Positions 54,707-63,446 are shown, numbered from the stretch's first letter. The stretch: DNA of 64,000 nucleotides from Pseudomonas putida (GCF_009883635.2 NZ_CP026115.2:3658001-3722000), one strand, 5' to 3'. Program-made: numbers and translations. Notes: a model not told the origin generated them from the letters alone.

Positions 54707-54832
54707 ATCGGTAAATCGCCAAACAGGGATATTTATGTAATAGCGTGCAAAGTTTCAAGGTCTCAGGCGGCCTGTACAAACTTTGAGCAAACAGCTTCGG
54801 GAAGAGTTCACTGTCTTTTGACCGCAGGGCGG

Positions 54833-54925
54833 AAATAAAACGGCCCCGCACGAGGCGAGGCCGTTGCCTGGGGACTTCTACGGTGGGTACCTGACCAGTC
54901 TCTCCAAAGAAGCCACATGTGGCAG
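54833..54925 (-). ncRNA. Candidate small RNA upstream of pcaR, minus strand
   Basis: A promoter-like TTGACC (54953-54958) and TATACC (54932-54937, 15-nt spacer) are followed by about 90 nt without a reading frame, a palindrome GCCACATGTGGC (54912-54923) and a strong intrinsic terminator: ACGGCCTCGC / GCGGGGCCGT (10 pairs, one G-U) then TTTTATTT. The 5' end contains CTCCTG, complementary to a ribosome binding site. No gene on this strand explains the terminator. The short promoter spacer is the weak point. Confidence 0.45.
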
Positions 54926-54958
54926 GAGAAAGGTATAAGTAAATTTGTCGGCGGTCAA

Positions 54959-54992
54959 TTGCGATTATCGGCCGTTCGTTCGATAATCGCAC
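54959..54992 (+). promoter_or_regulatory. pcaR promoter with PcaR box
   Basis: TTGCGA (54959-54964), 17-nt spacer and GATAAT (54982-54987) form a promoter. GTTCGATAATCGCAC (54978-54992) overlaps the -10 and equals the PcaR operator I recall from the P. putida pcaIJ promoter. A perfect inverted copy of CGATAATCGC lies at 54961-54970. Autoregulation of pcaR is expected. Confidence 0.8.
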
Positions 54993-55019
54993 GAGCCAGC
55001 GATTTTTTTGAGGTGAGCG

Positions 55020-55895
55020 ATGAACGACGAAACCACGGCCAACGAATCTGCCAACCCAGAGGCGATACGCCCGAGCGCACCCGCACTGGCACCGCCGATC
55101 GTGGCCTCGCCGGCCAAGCGCATTCAGGCGTTTACCGGTGACCCTGACTTCATGACCTCCCTGGCGCGTGGCCTGGCGGTGATCCAGGCCTTTCAGGAGC
55201 GCAAGCGCCACCTGACCATTGCCCAGATCAGCCATCGCACCGAAATCCCCAGGGCCGCCGTGCGCCGCTGCCTGCACACGCTGATCAAGCTGGGTTACGC
55301 CACCACCGACGGGCGCACCTATTCGCTGTTGCCGAAAGTGCTGACCCTGGGCCATGCCTACCTGTCGTCGACGCCGCTGGCGGTATCGGCCCAGCCCTAT
55401 CTGGACCGCATCAGCGACCAGTTGCACGAGGCTGCCAACATGGCCACCCTCGAAGGCGACGACATTCTTTATATAGCTCGTTCGGCCACTGTGGAGCGGC
55501 TGATATCGGTCGATCTTTCGGTTGGCGGGCGGTTGCCGGCCTATTGCACGTCCATGGGCCGCATCCTGCTGGCGGCGATGGACGACACCAGCCTGCGCGA
55601 GTACCTCGACCGCGCCGACCTCAAGGCGCGCACCAGCCGTACCCTGAATGACCCCGAGTCGCTTTTCGCCTGCATCCAGCAGGTGCGGGAGCAGGGCTGG
55701 TGTGTGGTCGATCAGGAACTGGAGCAGGGGCTGCGCTCGATCGCCGTGCCTATCTATGATGCGTCCGGGCAGGTGCTGGCGGCACTGAACGTGAGCACCC
55801 ATGTCGGGCGGGTCACACGCAGCGAGCTTGAGCAGCGCTTCCTGCCGATTCTGCTGGCGGCCAGCCGCGACCTTTGTCACCAGTTGTTCGGTTGA
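55020..55895 (+). CDS. pcaR: PcaR, IclR-family regulator of the beta-ketoadipate pathway
   Basis: The 291-aa protein has an N-terminal winged helix (DFMTSLARGLAVIQAFQERK, LTIAQISHRTEIPRAAVRRCL) and an IclR effector domain (AANMATLEGDDILYIARSAT, LPAYCTSMGRILLAA, GLRSIAVPIYDASG). PcaR activates pca genes in response to beta-ketoadipate and represses its own. Sequence and position before pcaK, pcaF, pcaT, pcaB, pcaD and pcaC match P. putida PcaR. Confidence 0.96.
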   Translation: MNDETTANESANPEAIRPSAPALAPPIVASPAKRIQAFTGDPDFMTSLARGLAVIQAFQERKRHLTIAQISHRTEIPRAAVRRCLHTLIKLGYATTDGRTYSLLPKVLTLGHAYLSSTPLAVSAQPYLDRISDQLHEAANMATLEGDDILYIARSATVERLISVDLSVGGRLPAYCTSMGRILLAAMDDTSLREYLDRADLKARTSRTLNDPESLFACIQQVREQGWCVVDQELEQGLRSIAVPIYDASGQVLAALNVSTHVGRVTRSELEQRFLPILLAASRDLCHQLFG

Positions 55896-55900
55896 CGGTG

Positions 55901-55933
55901 TTGGCGACACTGTTTCCTGTTCGATAAACGCAC
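55901..55933 (+). promoter_or_regulatory. pcaK promoter with PcaR box
   Basis: TTGGCG (55901-55906), 16-nt spacer, GATAAA (55923-55928). GTTCGATAAACGCAC (55919-55933) differs from the PcaR operator at one position and overlaps the -10. An inverted repeat GCGACACTGT / ACAGTGTCGC brackets it. Confidence 0.65.
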
Positions 55934-55990
55934 AGTGTCGCTCCGGGTGAATTGCGCCACCCGCCATCGCTGATTAATGTCTCTCGCAAC

Positions 55991-56100
55991 GGTCGGCTCT
56001 GCCGACCGATACAAGAAAAACATAAGAGGCGCATCCCATGACCACTGTCACTCGACTGCCGCGGCCGCACCCGTTCGCAGTATCGTTGTATCCAGGCTGA
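55991..56100 (+). promoter_or_regulatory. pcaK leader: hairpin, AANAANAA motif and 20-codon upstream ORF
   Basis: The roughly 250-nt leader holds a perfect hairpin GGTCGGC-TCT-GCCGACC (55991-56007), AAGAAAAA (56013-56020), which fits the Crc/Hfq motif, then AAGAGG and a 20-codon frame at 56038-56100 (MTTVTRLPRPHPFAVSLYPG). Whether the small frame is translated is unknown. Confidence 0.4.
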
Positions 56101-56180
56101 TTCAGGCCGCACTTATTCGATATTCAAGCCCTGTGCTCTTGACCCAAGTGCAGTGGCCCGACCGTGCCCCCTTTCTGGAT

Positions 56181-56188
56181 AACAACAA
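56181..56188 (+). promoter_or_regulatory. Crc/Hfq (CA) motif overlapping the pcaK start
   Basis: AACAACAA fits AANAANAA exactly, and its last base is the A of the pcaK ATG. This is where Hfq-Crc binding blocks translation in Pseudomonas catabolite repression. Confidence 0.65.
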
Positions 56189-57531
56189 TGAACCAACCTC
56201 ACGCTGTCGGGAATAATCTCGACGTCCAGTCGTTCATCAATGAACAACCGCTGTCGCGCTATCAGTGGCGGGTGGTGATCCTCTGCTTCCTGATCGTTTT
56301 CCTCGATGGCCTCGATACTGCGGCCATGGGCTTTATCGCGCCTGCCTTGTCGCAGGAGTGGGGCATCGACCGTGCCAGCCTCGGCCCGGTGATGAGTGCC
56401 GCGTTGATCGGCATGGTGTTCGGTGCCTTGGGCTCCGGGCCGCTGGCCGATCGTTTCGGGCGCAAGGGCGTGCTGGTCGGTGCGGTGCTGGTGTTCGGTG
56501 GTTTCAGCCTGGCTTCGGCCTATGCCGGCAACGTCGACCAACTGCTGGTGCTGCGTTTCCTGACGGGCCTGGGGCTGGGGGCGGGGATGCCCAATGCCAC
56601 CACGCTGCTGTCCGAATACACCCCGGAGCGCCTCAAGTCGCTGCTGGTGACCAGCATGTTCTGCGGCTTCAACCTGGGCATGGCCGGTGGTGGTTTCATC
56701 TCCGCGAAGATGATCCCGGCCTACGGCTGGCACAGCCTGCTGGTGATCGGTGGCGTGCTGCCGTTGCTGCTGGCCGTGGTGCTGATGGTCTGGCTGCCGG
56801 AATCGGCGCGCTTCCTGGTGGTGCGCAACCGCGGTAACGACAAGGTGCGCAAGACCTTGGCACCGATCGCGCCGGCGGTGGTGGCGCAGGCGGCCAGCTT
56901 CAGCGTACCGGAGCAGAAGGCCGTGGCTGCGCGCAACGTGTTTGCGGTGATCTTCTCCGGGACTTACGGCCTGGGCACGGTGCTGCTGTGGCTGACCTAC
57001 TTCATGGGCCTGGTGATCGTCTACCTGCTGACCAGCTGGCTACCGACACTGATGCGTGACAGCGGCGCCAGCATGGAACAGGCCGCGTTCATCGGTGCGT
57101 TGTTCCAGTTCGGCGGCGTACTCAGCGCCGTAGGGGTAGGCTGGGCCATGGACCGCTTCAACCCGCACAAGGTCATTGGCATCTTCTACCTGCTGGCCGG
57201 GGTGTTCGCCTACGCCGTGGGCCAGAGCCTGGGCAACATCACCGTGCTCGCTACCCTGGTGCTTGTGGCTGGCATGTGCGTCAACGGCGCGCAGTCGGCC
57301 ATGCCATCGCTGGCCGCACGCTTCTACCCGACCCAAGGCCGCGCCACAGGCGTATCGTGGATGCTGGGCATCGGCCGCTTCGGCGCGATCCTCGGGGCCT
57401 GGAGCGGTGCAACGTTGCTGGGCCTGGGCTGGAACTTCGAGCAGGTGCTGACTGCATTGCTGGTGCCGGCGGCGCTGGCAACGGTAGGCGTGATCGTCAA
57501 AGGGTTGGTGAGCCACGCCGACGCGACCTGA
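56188..57531 (+). CDS. pcaK: PcaK 4-hydroxybenzoate/protocatechuate MFS transporter
   Basis: The ATG at 56188 gives 447 aa, matching PcaK. It has 12 membrane segments, LIVFLDGLDTAAMGFIAPAL (the aromatic acid:H+ symporter DGxD motif in segment 1) and GPLADRFGRKGVLVGAVL between segments 2 and 3. It imports 4-hydroxybenzoate and protocatechuate and also serves chemotaxis to them. No clear Shine-Dalgarno precedes the ATG; instead the AACAACAA element overlaps it. A hairpin (57539-57557) follows. Confidence 0.95.
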   Translation: MNQPHAVGNNLDVQSFINEQPLSRYQWRVVILCFLIVFLDGLDTAAMGFIAPALSQEWGIDRASLGPVMSAALIGMVFGALGSGPLADRFGRKGVLVGAVLVFGGFSLASAYAGNVDQLLVLRFLTGLGLGAGMPNATTLLSEYTPERLKSLLVTSMFCGFNLGMAGGGFISAKMIPAYGWHSLLVIGGVLPLLLAVVLMVWLPESARFLVVRNRGNDKVRKTLAPIAPAVVAQAASFSVPEQKAVAARNVFAVIFSGTYGLGTVLLWLTYFMGLVIVYLLTSWLPTLMRDSGASMEQAAFIGALFQFGGVLSAVGVGWAMDRFNPHKVIGIFYLLAGVFAYAVGQSLGNITVLATLVLVAGMCVNGAQSAMPSLAARFYPTQGRATGVSWMLGIGRFGAILGAWSGATLLGLGWNFEQVLTALLVPAALATVGVIVKGLVSHADAT

Positions 57532-57538
57532 TCAGGCG

Positions 57539-57557
57539 GGGGCCGCCTGGCGGCCCC
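57539..57557 (+). terminator. Hairpin after pcaK
   Basis: GGGGCCG / CGGCCCC stem 8 bp past the stop, no T-tract; possible weak terminator or mRNA 3' stabiliser before the pcaF promoter. Confidence 0.4.
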
Positions 57558-57589
57558 GTCATCGGAGATGGATAGCAGGGCAACATTTT

Positions 57590-57622
57590 GTTCGATAACC
57601 GCACGTTTAGTCGATTATCGAA
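57590..57622 (+). promoter_or_regulatory. PcaR-type boxes upstream of pcaF
   Basis: GTTCGATAACCGCAC (57590-57604) differs from the PcaR operator at one base. An inverted second copy, whose reverse complement is ATTCGATAATCGACT, lies at 57608-57622. The pair resembles the arrangement at pcaR and predicts PcaR control of pcaF onward. Confidence 0.7.
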
Positions 57623-57687
57623 TTGTAAGCGAACCCTCAGTCTCCTTAATCTGGGCTCAACGTAGCACCCCTGGCAGGAGAAGCCTG

Positions 57688-58890
57688 ATGCGTGAAGTAT
57701 TTATCTGTGACGCCATCCGCACCCCGATCGGCCGCTTCGGCGGCGCCCTGGCCGGCGTGCGTGCCGACGACCTGGCAGCCGTTCCGCTGAAGGCGTTGAT
57801 CGAACGCAACCCGTCGGTACAGTGGGATCAGCTCGACGAAGTGTTCTTCGGCTGCGCCAACCAGGCCGGTGAAGACAACCGCAACGTCGCGCGCATGGCC
57901 CTGCTGTTGGCTGGCCTGCCAGAGAGCGTCCCCGGTGTGACCCTGAACCGCCTGTGCGCCTCGGGCATGGACGCCATCGGCACGGCCTTCCGCGCCATTG
58001 CCAGCGGTGAAATGGAGTTTGTGATTGCCGGCGGCGTCGAGTCGATGTCGCGTGCGCCGTTCGTCATGGGCAAGGCCGAAAGCGGCTACTCGCGCAACAT
58101 GAAGCTGGAAGACACCACCATCGGCTGGCGTTTCATCAACCCATTGATGAAGAGCCAGTACGGCGTTGACGCGATGCCGGAAACCGCCGACAACGTGGCC
58201 GACGACTACCAGGTATCCCGCGCTGACCAGGACGCCTTTGCCCTGCGCAGCCAGCAGAAGGCTGCTGCGGCCCAGGCCGCCGGGTTCTTTGCCGAAGAGA
58301 TCGTGCCGGTGCGTATCGCCCACAAGAAGGGTGAAACCATCGTCGAGCGTGACGAACACCTGCGCCCTGAAACCACCCTCGAAGCGCTGACCAAGCTCAA
58401 GCCGGTCAACGGCCCGGACAAGACCGTCACCGCAGGCAACGCCTCGGGCGTCAACGATGGCGCTGCGGCACTGATCCTCGCCTCGGCCGAGGCGGTGAAG
58501 AAACACGGCCTGACCCCACGTGCCCGCGTACTGGGCATGGCCAGCGCCGGTGTTGCCCCGCGTGTCATGGGTATCGGCCCGGTGCCGGCGGTACGCAAGC
58601 TGACCGAGCGCCTGGGTGTGGCGGTGAATGATTTCGATGTGATCGAGCTCAACGAAGCCTTTGCCAGCCAAGGCCTGGCGGTGCTGCGTGAGCTGGGTGT
58701 GGCCGACGATGCGCCGCAGGTGAACCCCAACGGCGGGGCGATCGCCCTGGGCCACCCGCTGGGCATGAGCGGTGCCCGCCTGGTGCTGACTGCGCTTCAC
58801 CAGCTGGAGAAGAGCGGCGGGCGCAAGGGCCTGGCGACCATGTGTGTGGGCGTCGGCCAAGGGCTGGCTTTGGCTATCGAGCGGGTTTGA
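57688..58890 (+). CDS. pcaF: Beta-ketoadipyl-CoA thiolase
   Basis: CAGGAG precedes the ATG at 57688; product 400 aa, the known PcaF length. Thiolase residues are seen: Cys90 in [13 protein letters not shown], the His in [16 protein letters not shown] and the second Cys in [12 protein letters not shown]. It cleaves beta-ketoadipyl-CoA to succinyl-CoA and acetyl-CoA, the last pathway step. Upstream in-frame codons from 57568 overlap the PcaR boxes and are not coding. Confidence 0.96.
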   Translation: MREVFICDAIRTPIGRFGGALAGVRADDLAAVPLKALIERNPSVQWDQLDEVFFGCANQAGEDNRNVARMALLLAGLPESVPGVTLNRLCASGMDAIGTAFRAIASGEMEFVIAGGVESMSRAPFVMGKAESGYSRNMKLEDTTIGWRFINPLMKSQYGVDAMPETADNVADDYQVSRADQDAFALRSQQKAAAAQAAGFFAEEIVPVRIAHKKGETIVERDEHLRPETTLEALTKLKPVNGPDKTVTAGNASGVNDGAAALILASAEAVKKHGLTPRARVLGMASAGVAPRVMGIGPVPAVRKLTERLGVAVNDFDVIELNEAFASQGLAVLRELGVADDAPQVNPNGGAIALGHPLGMSGARLVLTALHQLEKSGGRKGLATMCVGVGQGLALAIERV

Positions 58891-58896
58891 CCTGTA

Positions 58897-58980
58897 CCGG
58901 CCTCTTCGCGGGACAAGCCCACTCCTACAAGGGAACCACGCTGCCCCTGTAGGAGCGGGCTTGTCCCGCGAAGAGGCCGG
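58897..58980. repeat. Inverted REP pair between pcaF and pcaT
   Basis: Two 33-bp arms (58897-58929 and 58948-58980) are inverted copies with a single mismatch, core GTAGGAGCGGGCTTGTCCCG. It lies 7 bp past the pcaF stop, inside the regulon, and could shape read-through or mRNA stability. Confidence 0.93.
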
Positions 58981-59079
58981 CACTTACGACACAAGGCCAA
59001 TTGCCAGCCCGCAAGCGGAACGAGTGTGTTACTAGGTATGTCTAGACTTACCTAGGACCCCTCCAGGAGTAAAACCGTC

Positions 59080-60369
59080 ATGACCTCAACCTATTACACC
59101 GGTGAAGAGCGCAGCAAGCGCATCTTCGCCATCGTCGGTGCCTCTTCGGGCAACCTGGTGGAATGGTTCGACTTCTACGTCTATGCCTTCAGCGCGATCT
59201 ACTTCGCCGCGTCCTTCTTCCCCTCCGACGATCCCACCGTGCAGCTGCTCAACACGGCCGGCGTATTTGCTGCGGGCTTTCTGATGCGCCCGATCGGTGG
59301 CTGGATCTTCGGCCGCCTGGCCGACCGCCATGGCCGCAAGAACTCCCTGATGATCTCGGTGCTGATGATGTGCTTCGGCTCGCTGATGATCGCCTGCCTG
59401 CCGACCTATTCGAGCATCGGTGCCTGGGCACCCGCGCTGCTGTTGCTCGCGCGGCTGATCCAGGGCCTGTCGGTGGGTGGCGAGTATGGCACCACGGCGA
59501 CCTACATGAGTGAAGTGGCCCTGCGCGGTCAGCGCGGCTTCTTCGCGTCGTTCCAGTACGTGACCCTGATCGGCGGCCAGTTGCTGGCGGTGCTGGTGGT
59601 GGTGATCATGCAACAACTGCTGACCGAGGAAGAGCTGCGTGCCTGGGGCTGGCGCATTCCGTTCGTGGTCGGTGCCATCGCCGCGCTGATCTCGCTGATG
59701 CTGCGCCGCTCGCTGCACGAGACCAGCAGCGCCGAAACCCGCAAGGACAAGGACGCCGGCACCATCAAGGGGCTGTTCCGCAACCACACCGCAGCGTTCA
59801 TTACCGTGCTGGGCTACACCGCCGGTGGCTCGCTGATCTTCTACACCTTCACCACTTACATGCAGAAGTACCTGGTCAATACGGCAGGCATGCCTGCGAA
59901 GACCGCCAGTTTCGTGATGACCGGCGCGCTGTTCCTGTACATGGTGATGCAGCCATTCTTCGGCATGCTCTCCGACCGGATCGGTCGGCGTAACTCGATG
60001 CTGCTGTTTGGCGCGTTGGGCACGATCTTCACCGTACCGCTGCTGATGGCGCTGAAGACCGTGAGCAGCCCGTTCATGGCCTTCGTGCTGATCACCCTGG
60101 CCCTGTGTATCGTCAGTTTCTACACCTCGATCAGTGGCCTGGTGAAAGCCGAGATGTTCCCGCCGCAGGTCCGTGCGCTGGGCGTGGGCCTGGCTTACGC
60201 AGTGGCCAACGCAGCGTTTGGTGGTTCGGCCGAGTATGTGGCCCTGGGGCTGAAGACCATGGGTATGGAAAACACCTTCTACTGGTACGTGACGGCCATG
60301 ATGGCGATTGCCTTCCTGTTCAGCCTGCGTCTGCCGAAGCAGGCGGAATACCTGCACCACGATGATTAA
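59080..60369 (+). CDS. pcaT: PcaT dicarboxylate/beta-ketoadipate MFS transporter
   Basis: CAGGAG precedes the ATG; product 429 aa with 12 membrane segments. The metabolite:H+ symporter signature is present ([20 protein letters not shown], then [20 protein letters not shown] and [20 protein letters not shown]). PcaT imports beta-ketoadipate or adipate-type dicarboxylates. It is followed 9 bp later by pcaB and thus shares its operon. Confidence 0.93.
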   Translation: MTSTYYTGEERSKRIFAIVGASSGNLVEWFDFYVYAFSAIYFAASFFPSDDPTVQLLNTAGVFAAGFLMRPIGGWIFGRLADRHGRKNSLMISVLMMCFGSLMIACLPTYSSIGAWAPALLLLARLIQGLSVGGEYGTTATYMSEVALRGQRGFFASFQYVTLIGGQLLAVLVVVIMQQLLTEEELRAWGWRIPFVVGAIAALISLMLRRSLHETSSAETRKDKDAGTIKGLFRNHTAAFITVLGYTAGGSLIFYTFTTYMQKYLVNTAGMPAKTASFVMTGALFLYMVMQPFFGMLSDRIGRRNSMLLFGALGTIFTVPLLMALKTVSSPFMAFVLITLALCIVSFYTSISGLVKAEMFPPQVRALGVGLAYAVANAAFGGSAEYVALGLKTMGMENTFYWYVTAMMAIAFLFSLRLPKQAEYLHHDD

Positions 60370-60378
60370 GGACGTTGC

Positions 60379-61731
60379 ATGAGCAACCAATTGTTCGACG
60401 CCTACTTCACTGCGCCGGCCATGCGCGACGTGTTCTCCGACCGTGGCCGTCTGCAGGGCATGCTCGACTTCGAGGCCGCGCTGGCCCGTGCCGAGGCTGC
60501 TGCCGGCCTGGTGCCGCACAGTGCCGTGGCGGCCATCGAGGCGGCCTGCCAGGCCGAGCGCTATGACGTGCGGGCGCTGGCCGATGCCATCGCCACCGCC
60601 GGCAACTCGGCGATCCCGCTGGTCAAGGCGCTGGGCAAGGTGATCGCCAGTGGTGTGCCCGAAGCCGAGCGCTACGTGCACCTGGGCGCCACCAGCCAGG
60701 ATGCGATGGATACCGGGCTGGTGTTGCAGTTGCGCGATGCACTGGCGCTGATCGAAGCGGACCTCGGCAAGCTGGCCGAGACCCTGGCGCGCCAGGCCTT
60801 GCAGCATGCCGACACGCCACTGGTTGGCCGCACCTGGCTGCAACATGCCACGCCAGTGACTTTGGGCATGAAGCTGGCGGGTGTACTCGGTGCCTTGACC
60901 CGCCATCGTCAGCGCCTGCAGGAACTGCGCCCGCGTCTGCTGGTGCTGCAGTTCGGCGGTGCCTCCGGAAGCCTGGCGGCCCTGGGCAGCAAAGCCATGC
61001 CGGTGGCTGAAGCGCTGGCCGAGCAGCTCAAGTTGACCTTGCCCGAGCAGCCTTGGCACACCCAGCGTGATCGCCTGGTGGAGTTCGCCTCGGTGCTGGG
61101 CCTGGTTGCCGGCAGCCTGGGCAAGTTCGGCCGTGATGTCAGCCTGCTGATGCAGACCGAAGCCGGCGAGGTGTTCGAGCCTTCCGCGCCGGGCAAGGGC
61201 GGTTCCTCGACCATGCCGCACAAGCGCAATCCGGTAGGTGCTGCAGTGCTGATCGGTGCCGCTACCCGCGTGCCGGGCCTGCTTTCGACGCTGTTCGCTG
61301 CCATGCCCCAGGAGCATGAGCGCAGCCTCGGCCTGTGGCATGCCGAATGGGAAACCTTGCCGGACATCTGCTGCCTGGTCTCTGGCGCCCTGCGCCAGGC
61401 CCAGGTGATCGCCGAAGGCATGGAAGTGGATGCCGAGCGCATGCGCCGCAACCTTGACCTGACCCAAGGCCTGGTGCTGGCCGAAGCGGTGAGCATCGTG
61501 CTCGCCCAGCGCTTGGGCCGTGACCGTGCCCATCACTTGCTGGAGCAGTGCTGCCAGCGGGCTGTGGCCGAACAGCGCCATCTGCGCGCCGTACTGGGGG
61601 ACGAGCCGCAGGTCAGTGCCGAGCTGAGCGCGGAAGAACTCGACCGTCTGCTCGACCCTGCTCATTACCTCGGCCAGGCCCGCGTCTGGGTGGCGCGCGC
61701 CGTGGCTGAACATCAACGTTTGACTGCCTGA
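60379..61731 (+). CDS. pcaB: 3-carboxy-cis,cis-muconate cycloisomerase
   Basis: The 450-aa enzyme of the fumarase/aspartase superfamily has the signature GGSSTMPHKRNPVGAAV near residue 275, plus YVHLGATSQDAMDTG and GRTWLQHATPVTLG. It cyclises 3-carboxymuconate to 4-carboxymuconolactone after ring cleavage by protocatechuate 3,4-dioxygenase (pcaGH, not in the window). Confidence 0.96.
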   Translation: MSNQLFDAYFTAPAMRDVFSDRGRLQGMLDFEAALARAEAAAGLVPHSAVAAIEAACQAERYDVRALADAIATAGNSAIPLVKALGKVIASGVPEAERYVHLGATSQDAMDTGLVLQLRDALALIEADLGKLAETLARQALQHADTPLVGRTWLQHATPVTLGMKLAGVLGALTRHRQRLQELRPRLLVLQFGGASGSLAALGSKAMPVAEALAEQLKLTLPEQPWHTQRDRLVEFASVLGLVAGSLGKFGRDVSLLMQTEAGEVFEPSAPGKGGSSTMPHKRNPVGAAVLIGAATRVPGLLSTLFAAMPQEHERSLGLWHAEWETLPDICCLVSGALRQAQVIAEGMEVDAERMRRNLDLTQGLVLAEAVSIVLAQRLGRDRAHHLLEQCCQRAVAEQRHLRAVLGDEPQVSAELSAEELDRLLDPAHYLGQARVWVARAVAEHQRLTA

Positions 61732-61742
61732 AGGAGACCGCT

Positions 61743-62534
61743 GTGGCGCACTTGCAACTGGCCGATGGCGTACTGAACTACCAACTCGATGGCCCGGCTG
61801 ATGCTCCAGTGCTGGTCTTGTCCAACTCGCTGGGTACCGACCTGGGCATGTGGGACAGCCAGATTCCGCTGTGGAGCGAACACTTGCGCGTGTTGCGCTA
61901 CGACACCCGTGGCCATGGCGCTTCGCAGGTCACTGAAGGCCCTTACAGCATCGAGCAACTGGGCCAGGATGTACTGGCGCTGCTCGACGCGCTGGACATC
62001 CAGCACGCGCACTTCGTCGGCCTGTCGATGGGCGGCCTGATCGGCCAGTGGCTGGGTATTCATGCCGGCGCACGCCTGCACAGCCTGACCCTGTGCAACA
62101 CCGCAGCCAAGATCGCCAACGACGAGGTGTGGAACACCCGAATCGACACCGTGCTCAAGGGCGGCCAGCAAGCCATGGTCGACCTGCGCGATGCCTCCAT
62201 CGCCCGCTGGTTCACCCCGGCGTTTGCCCAGCAGCAGCCGCAAGAGGCCCAGCGCATCTGCCAGATGCTGGCGCAAACCAGCCCGCAAGGGTATGCCGCC
62301 AACTGTGCGGCCGTGCGTGACGCCGATTTCCGTGAGCAACTGGGCCGTATCCAGGTGGCGACGCTGATCGTTGCGGGCTCTGAAGACGTGGTCACCACGC
62401 CGGAGCATGGCCGCTTCATGCAGGCCGGTATCATCGGTGCCACCTACGCCGAGTTCCCGGCGGCGCACCTGTCCAACGTCGAGATTGGCGAGGCATTCAG
62501 CCGCCGCGTGCTCGACTTCCTGCTGGCTCGCTGA
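61743..62534 (+). CDS. pcaD: 3-oxoadipate enol-lactonase
   Basis: The start is GTG at 61743, with AAGGAGA six bases upstream; product 263 aa. It is an alpha/beta hydrolase with nucleophile elbow VGLSMGGLIGQWLG (Ser), VAGSEDVVTTPEHG (Asp) and PAAHLSNVEIGE (His). It hydrolyses beta-ketoadipate enol-lactone to beta-ketoadipate. Genes are 11 bp apart on both sides. Confidence 0.95.
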   Translation: MAHLQLADGVLNYQLDGPADAPVLVLSNSLGTDLGMWDSQIPLWSEHLRVLRYDTRGHGASQVTEGPYSIEQLGQDVLALLDALDIQHAHFVGLSMGGLIGQWLGIHAGARLHSLTLCNTAAKIANDEVWNTRIDTVLKGGQQAMVDLRDASIARWFTPAFAQQQPQEAQRICQMLAQTSPQGYAANCAAVRDADFREQLGRIQVATLIVAGSEDVVTTPEHGRFMQAGIIGATYAEFPAAHLSNVEIGEAFSRRVLDFLLAR

Positions 62535-62544
62535 GGAATTGGCC

Positions 62545-62937
62545 ATGGACGAGAAACAACGTTACGACGCTGGCATGCAGGTTCGCCGCGCAGTGCTGGG
62601 TGATGCCCACGTGGACCGCAGCCTGGAGAAGCTCAACGACTTCAACGGCGAGTTCCAGGAAATGATCACCCGCCATGCCTGGGGCGACATCTGGACCCGC
62701 CCAGGCCTGCCGCGCCACACCCGCAGCCTGATCACCATCGCCATGCTGATCGGCATGAACCGCAACGACGAGCTCAAGCTGCACCTGCGCGCGGCGGCCA
62801 ACAACGGCGTGACCCGCGACGAGATCAAGGAAGTGCTGATGCAGAGCGCGATCTACTGCGGCATCCCGGCAGCCAATGCTACCTTCCACATGGCCGAGTC
62901 GGTGTGGGATGAGCTGGGCGTAGAGTCGCGGGGTTAA
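62545..62937 (+). CDS. pcaC: 4-carboxymuconolactone decarboxylase
   Basis: The ATG at 62545 gives 130 aa, the known length. Motifs are RSLITIAMLIGMNRNDELKLHLRAA and KEVLMQSAIYCGIPAANATFH, with the conserved His residues of the CMD fold. It decarboxylates the lactone between PcaB and PcaD steps. Its TAA shares bases with the convergent next gene's stop (TTAA). Confidence 0.96.
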   Translation: MDEKQRYDAGMQVRRAVLGDAHVDRSLEKLNDFNGEFQEMITRHAWGDIWTRPGLPRHTRSLITIAMLIGMNRNDELKLHLRAAANNGVTRDEIKEVLMQSAIYCGIPAANATFHMAESVWDELGVESRG

Positions 62938-63446
62938 ACCCCGCGCACGGCCACCGGCCCGGCATTGGCTTCCACGGCCTGTTTCAGTGCCGGGCACAGG
63001 CCCAACATGAATGCCGCTTCAGCCACCACGAACAGCGGGCCGATGATCAGCCCGCTGATGTCGTCGACGAACGCCGGCTTGCGGCCTTCGTAATGATGCC
63101 CGATGAACTGGATGATCCAGCCCACCACGAACGCACCCAGGCCGGCGCTGAGCCACAGGCCGGTGGATTGCGTGGCCAGTGCCTGGCCGATCCACAGGCA
63201 CAGGCCCAGCAGCAGGCCCATGACCAGACCGAAACGCAGGTCCAGGCGCAGGTAGAAGCGCACGGCAGCGGCTGCGGCGAGCAGGGCGGGGGATAACCAG
63301 ATGCCGGCCAGGTCCCAGCCGGGACGCGACAGCAGCACCGTGACGGCGACGACGATCAGCGGAATGCCGACGAAGTGGGTGGCGATGTTGCGTGGGTCGC
63401 GGTGGTAGTTGGCGTATTGGCTCAGGTGCTCGACGAGGTTTTTCAT
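62934..63446 (-). CDS. Mpo1/DUF962 family membrane protein
   Basis: The 170-aa protein has four to five membrane segments. Conserved His residues lie in YHRDPRNIATHFVGIPLIV and IQFIGHHYEGRKPAFVDD, the family's iron site. Yeast Mpo1 (YGL010w) of this family is an Fe(II) dioxygenase in 2-hydroxy-fatty-acid alpha-oxidation; bacterial roles are unproven. It is convergent with pcaC, with overlapping stops. Confidence 0.83.
   Translation of the reverse strand: MKNLVEHLSQYANYHRDPRNIATHFVGIPLIVVAVTVLLSRPGWDLAGIWLSPALLAAAAAVRFYLRLDLRFGLVMGLLLGLCLWIGQALATQSTGLWLSAGLGAFVVGWIIQFIGHHYEGRKPAFVDDISGLIIGPLFVVAEAAFMLGLCPALKQAVEANAGPVAVRGV

Noticed and set aside
14626..58980. Repeated GTAGGAGCGGGCTTG elements as a CRISPR array or IS ends
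   Set aside because: They are scattered, intergenic, mostly inverted pairs without regular spacers or a transposase; these are Pseudomonas REP/BIME elements.
59086..61716. 876-codon minus-strand frame spanning pcaT and pcaB
   Set aside because: It crosses two well-identified pca genes and reads as His/Gln/Arg-rich shadow sequence.
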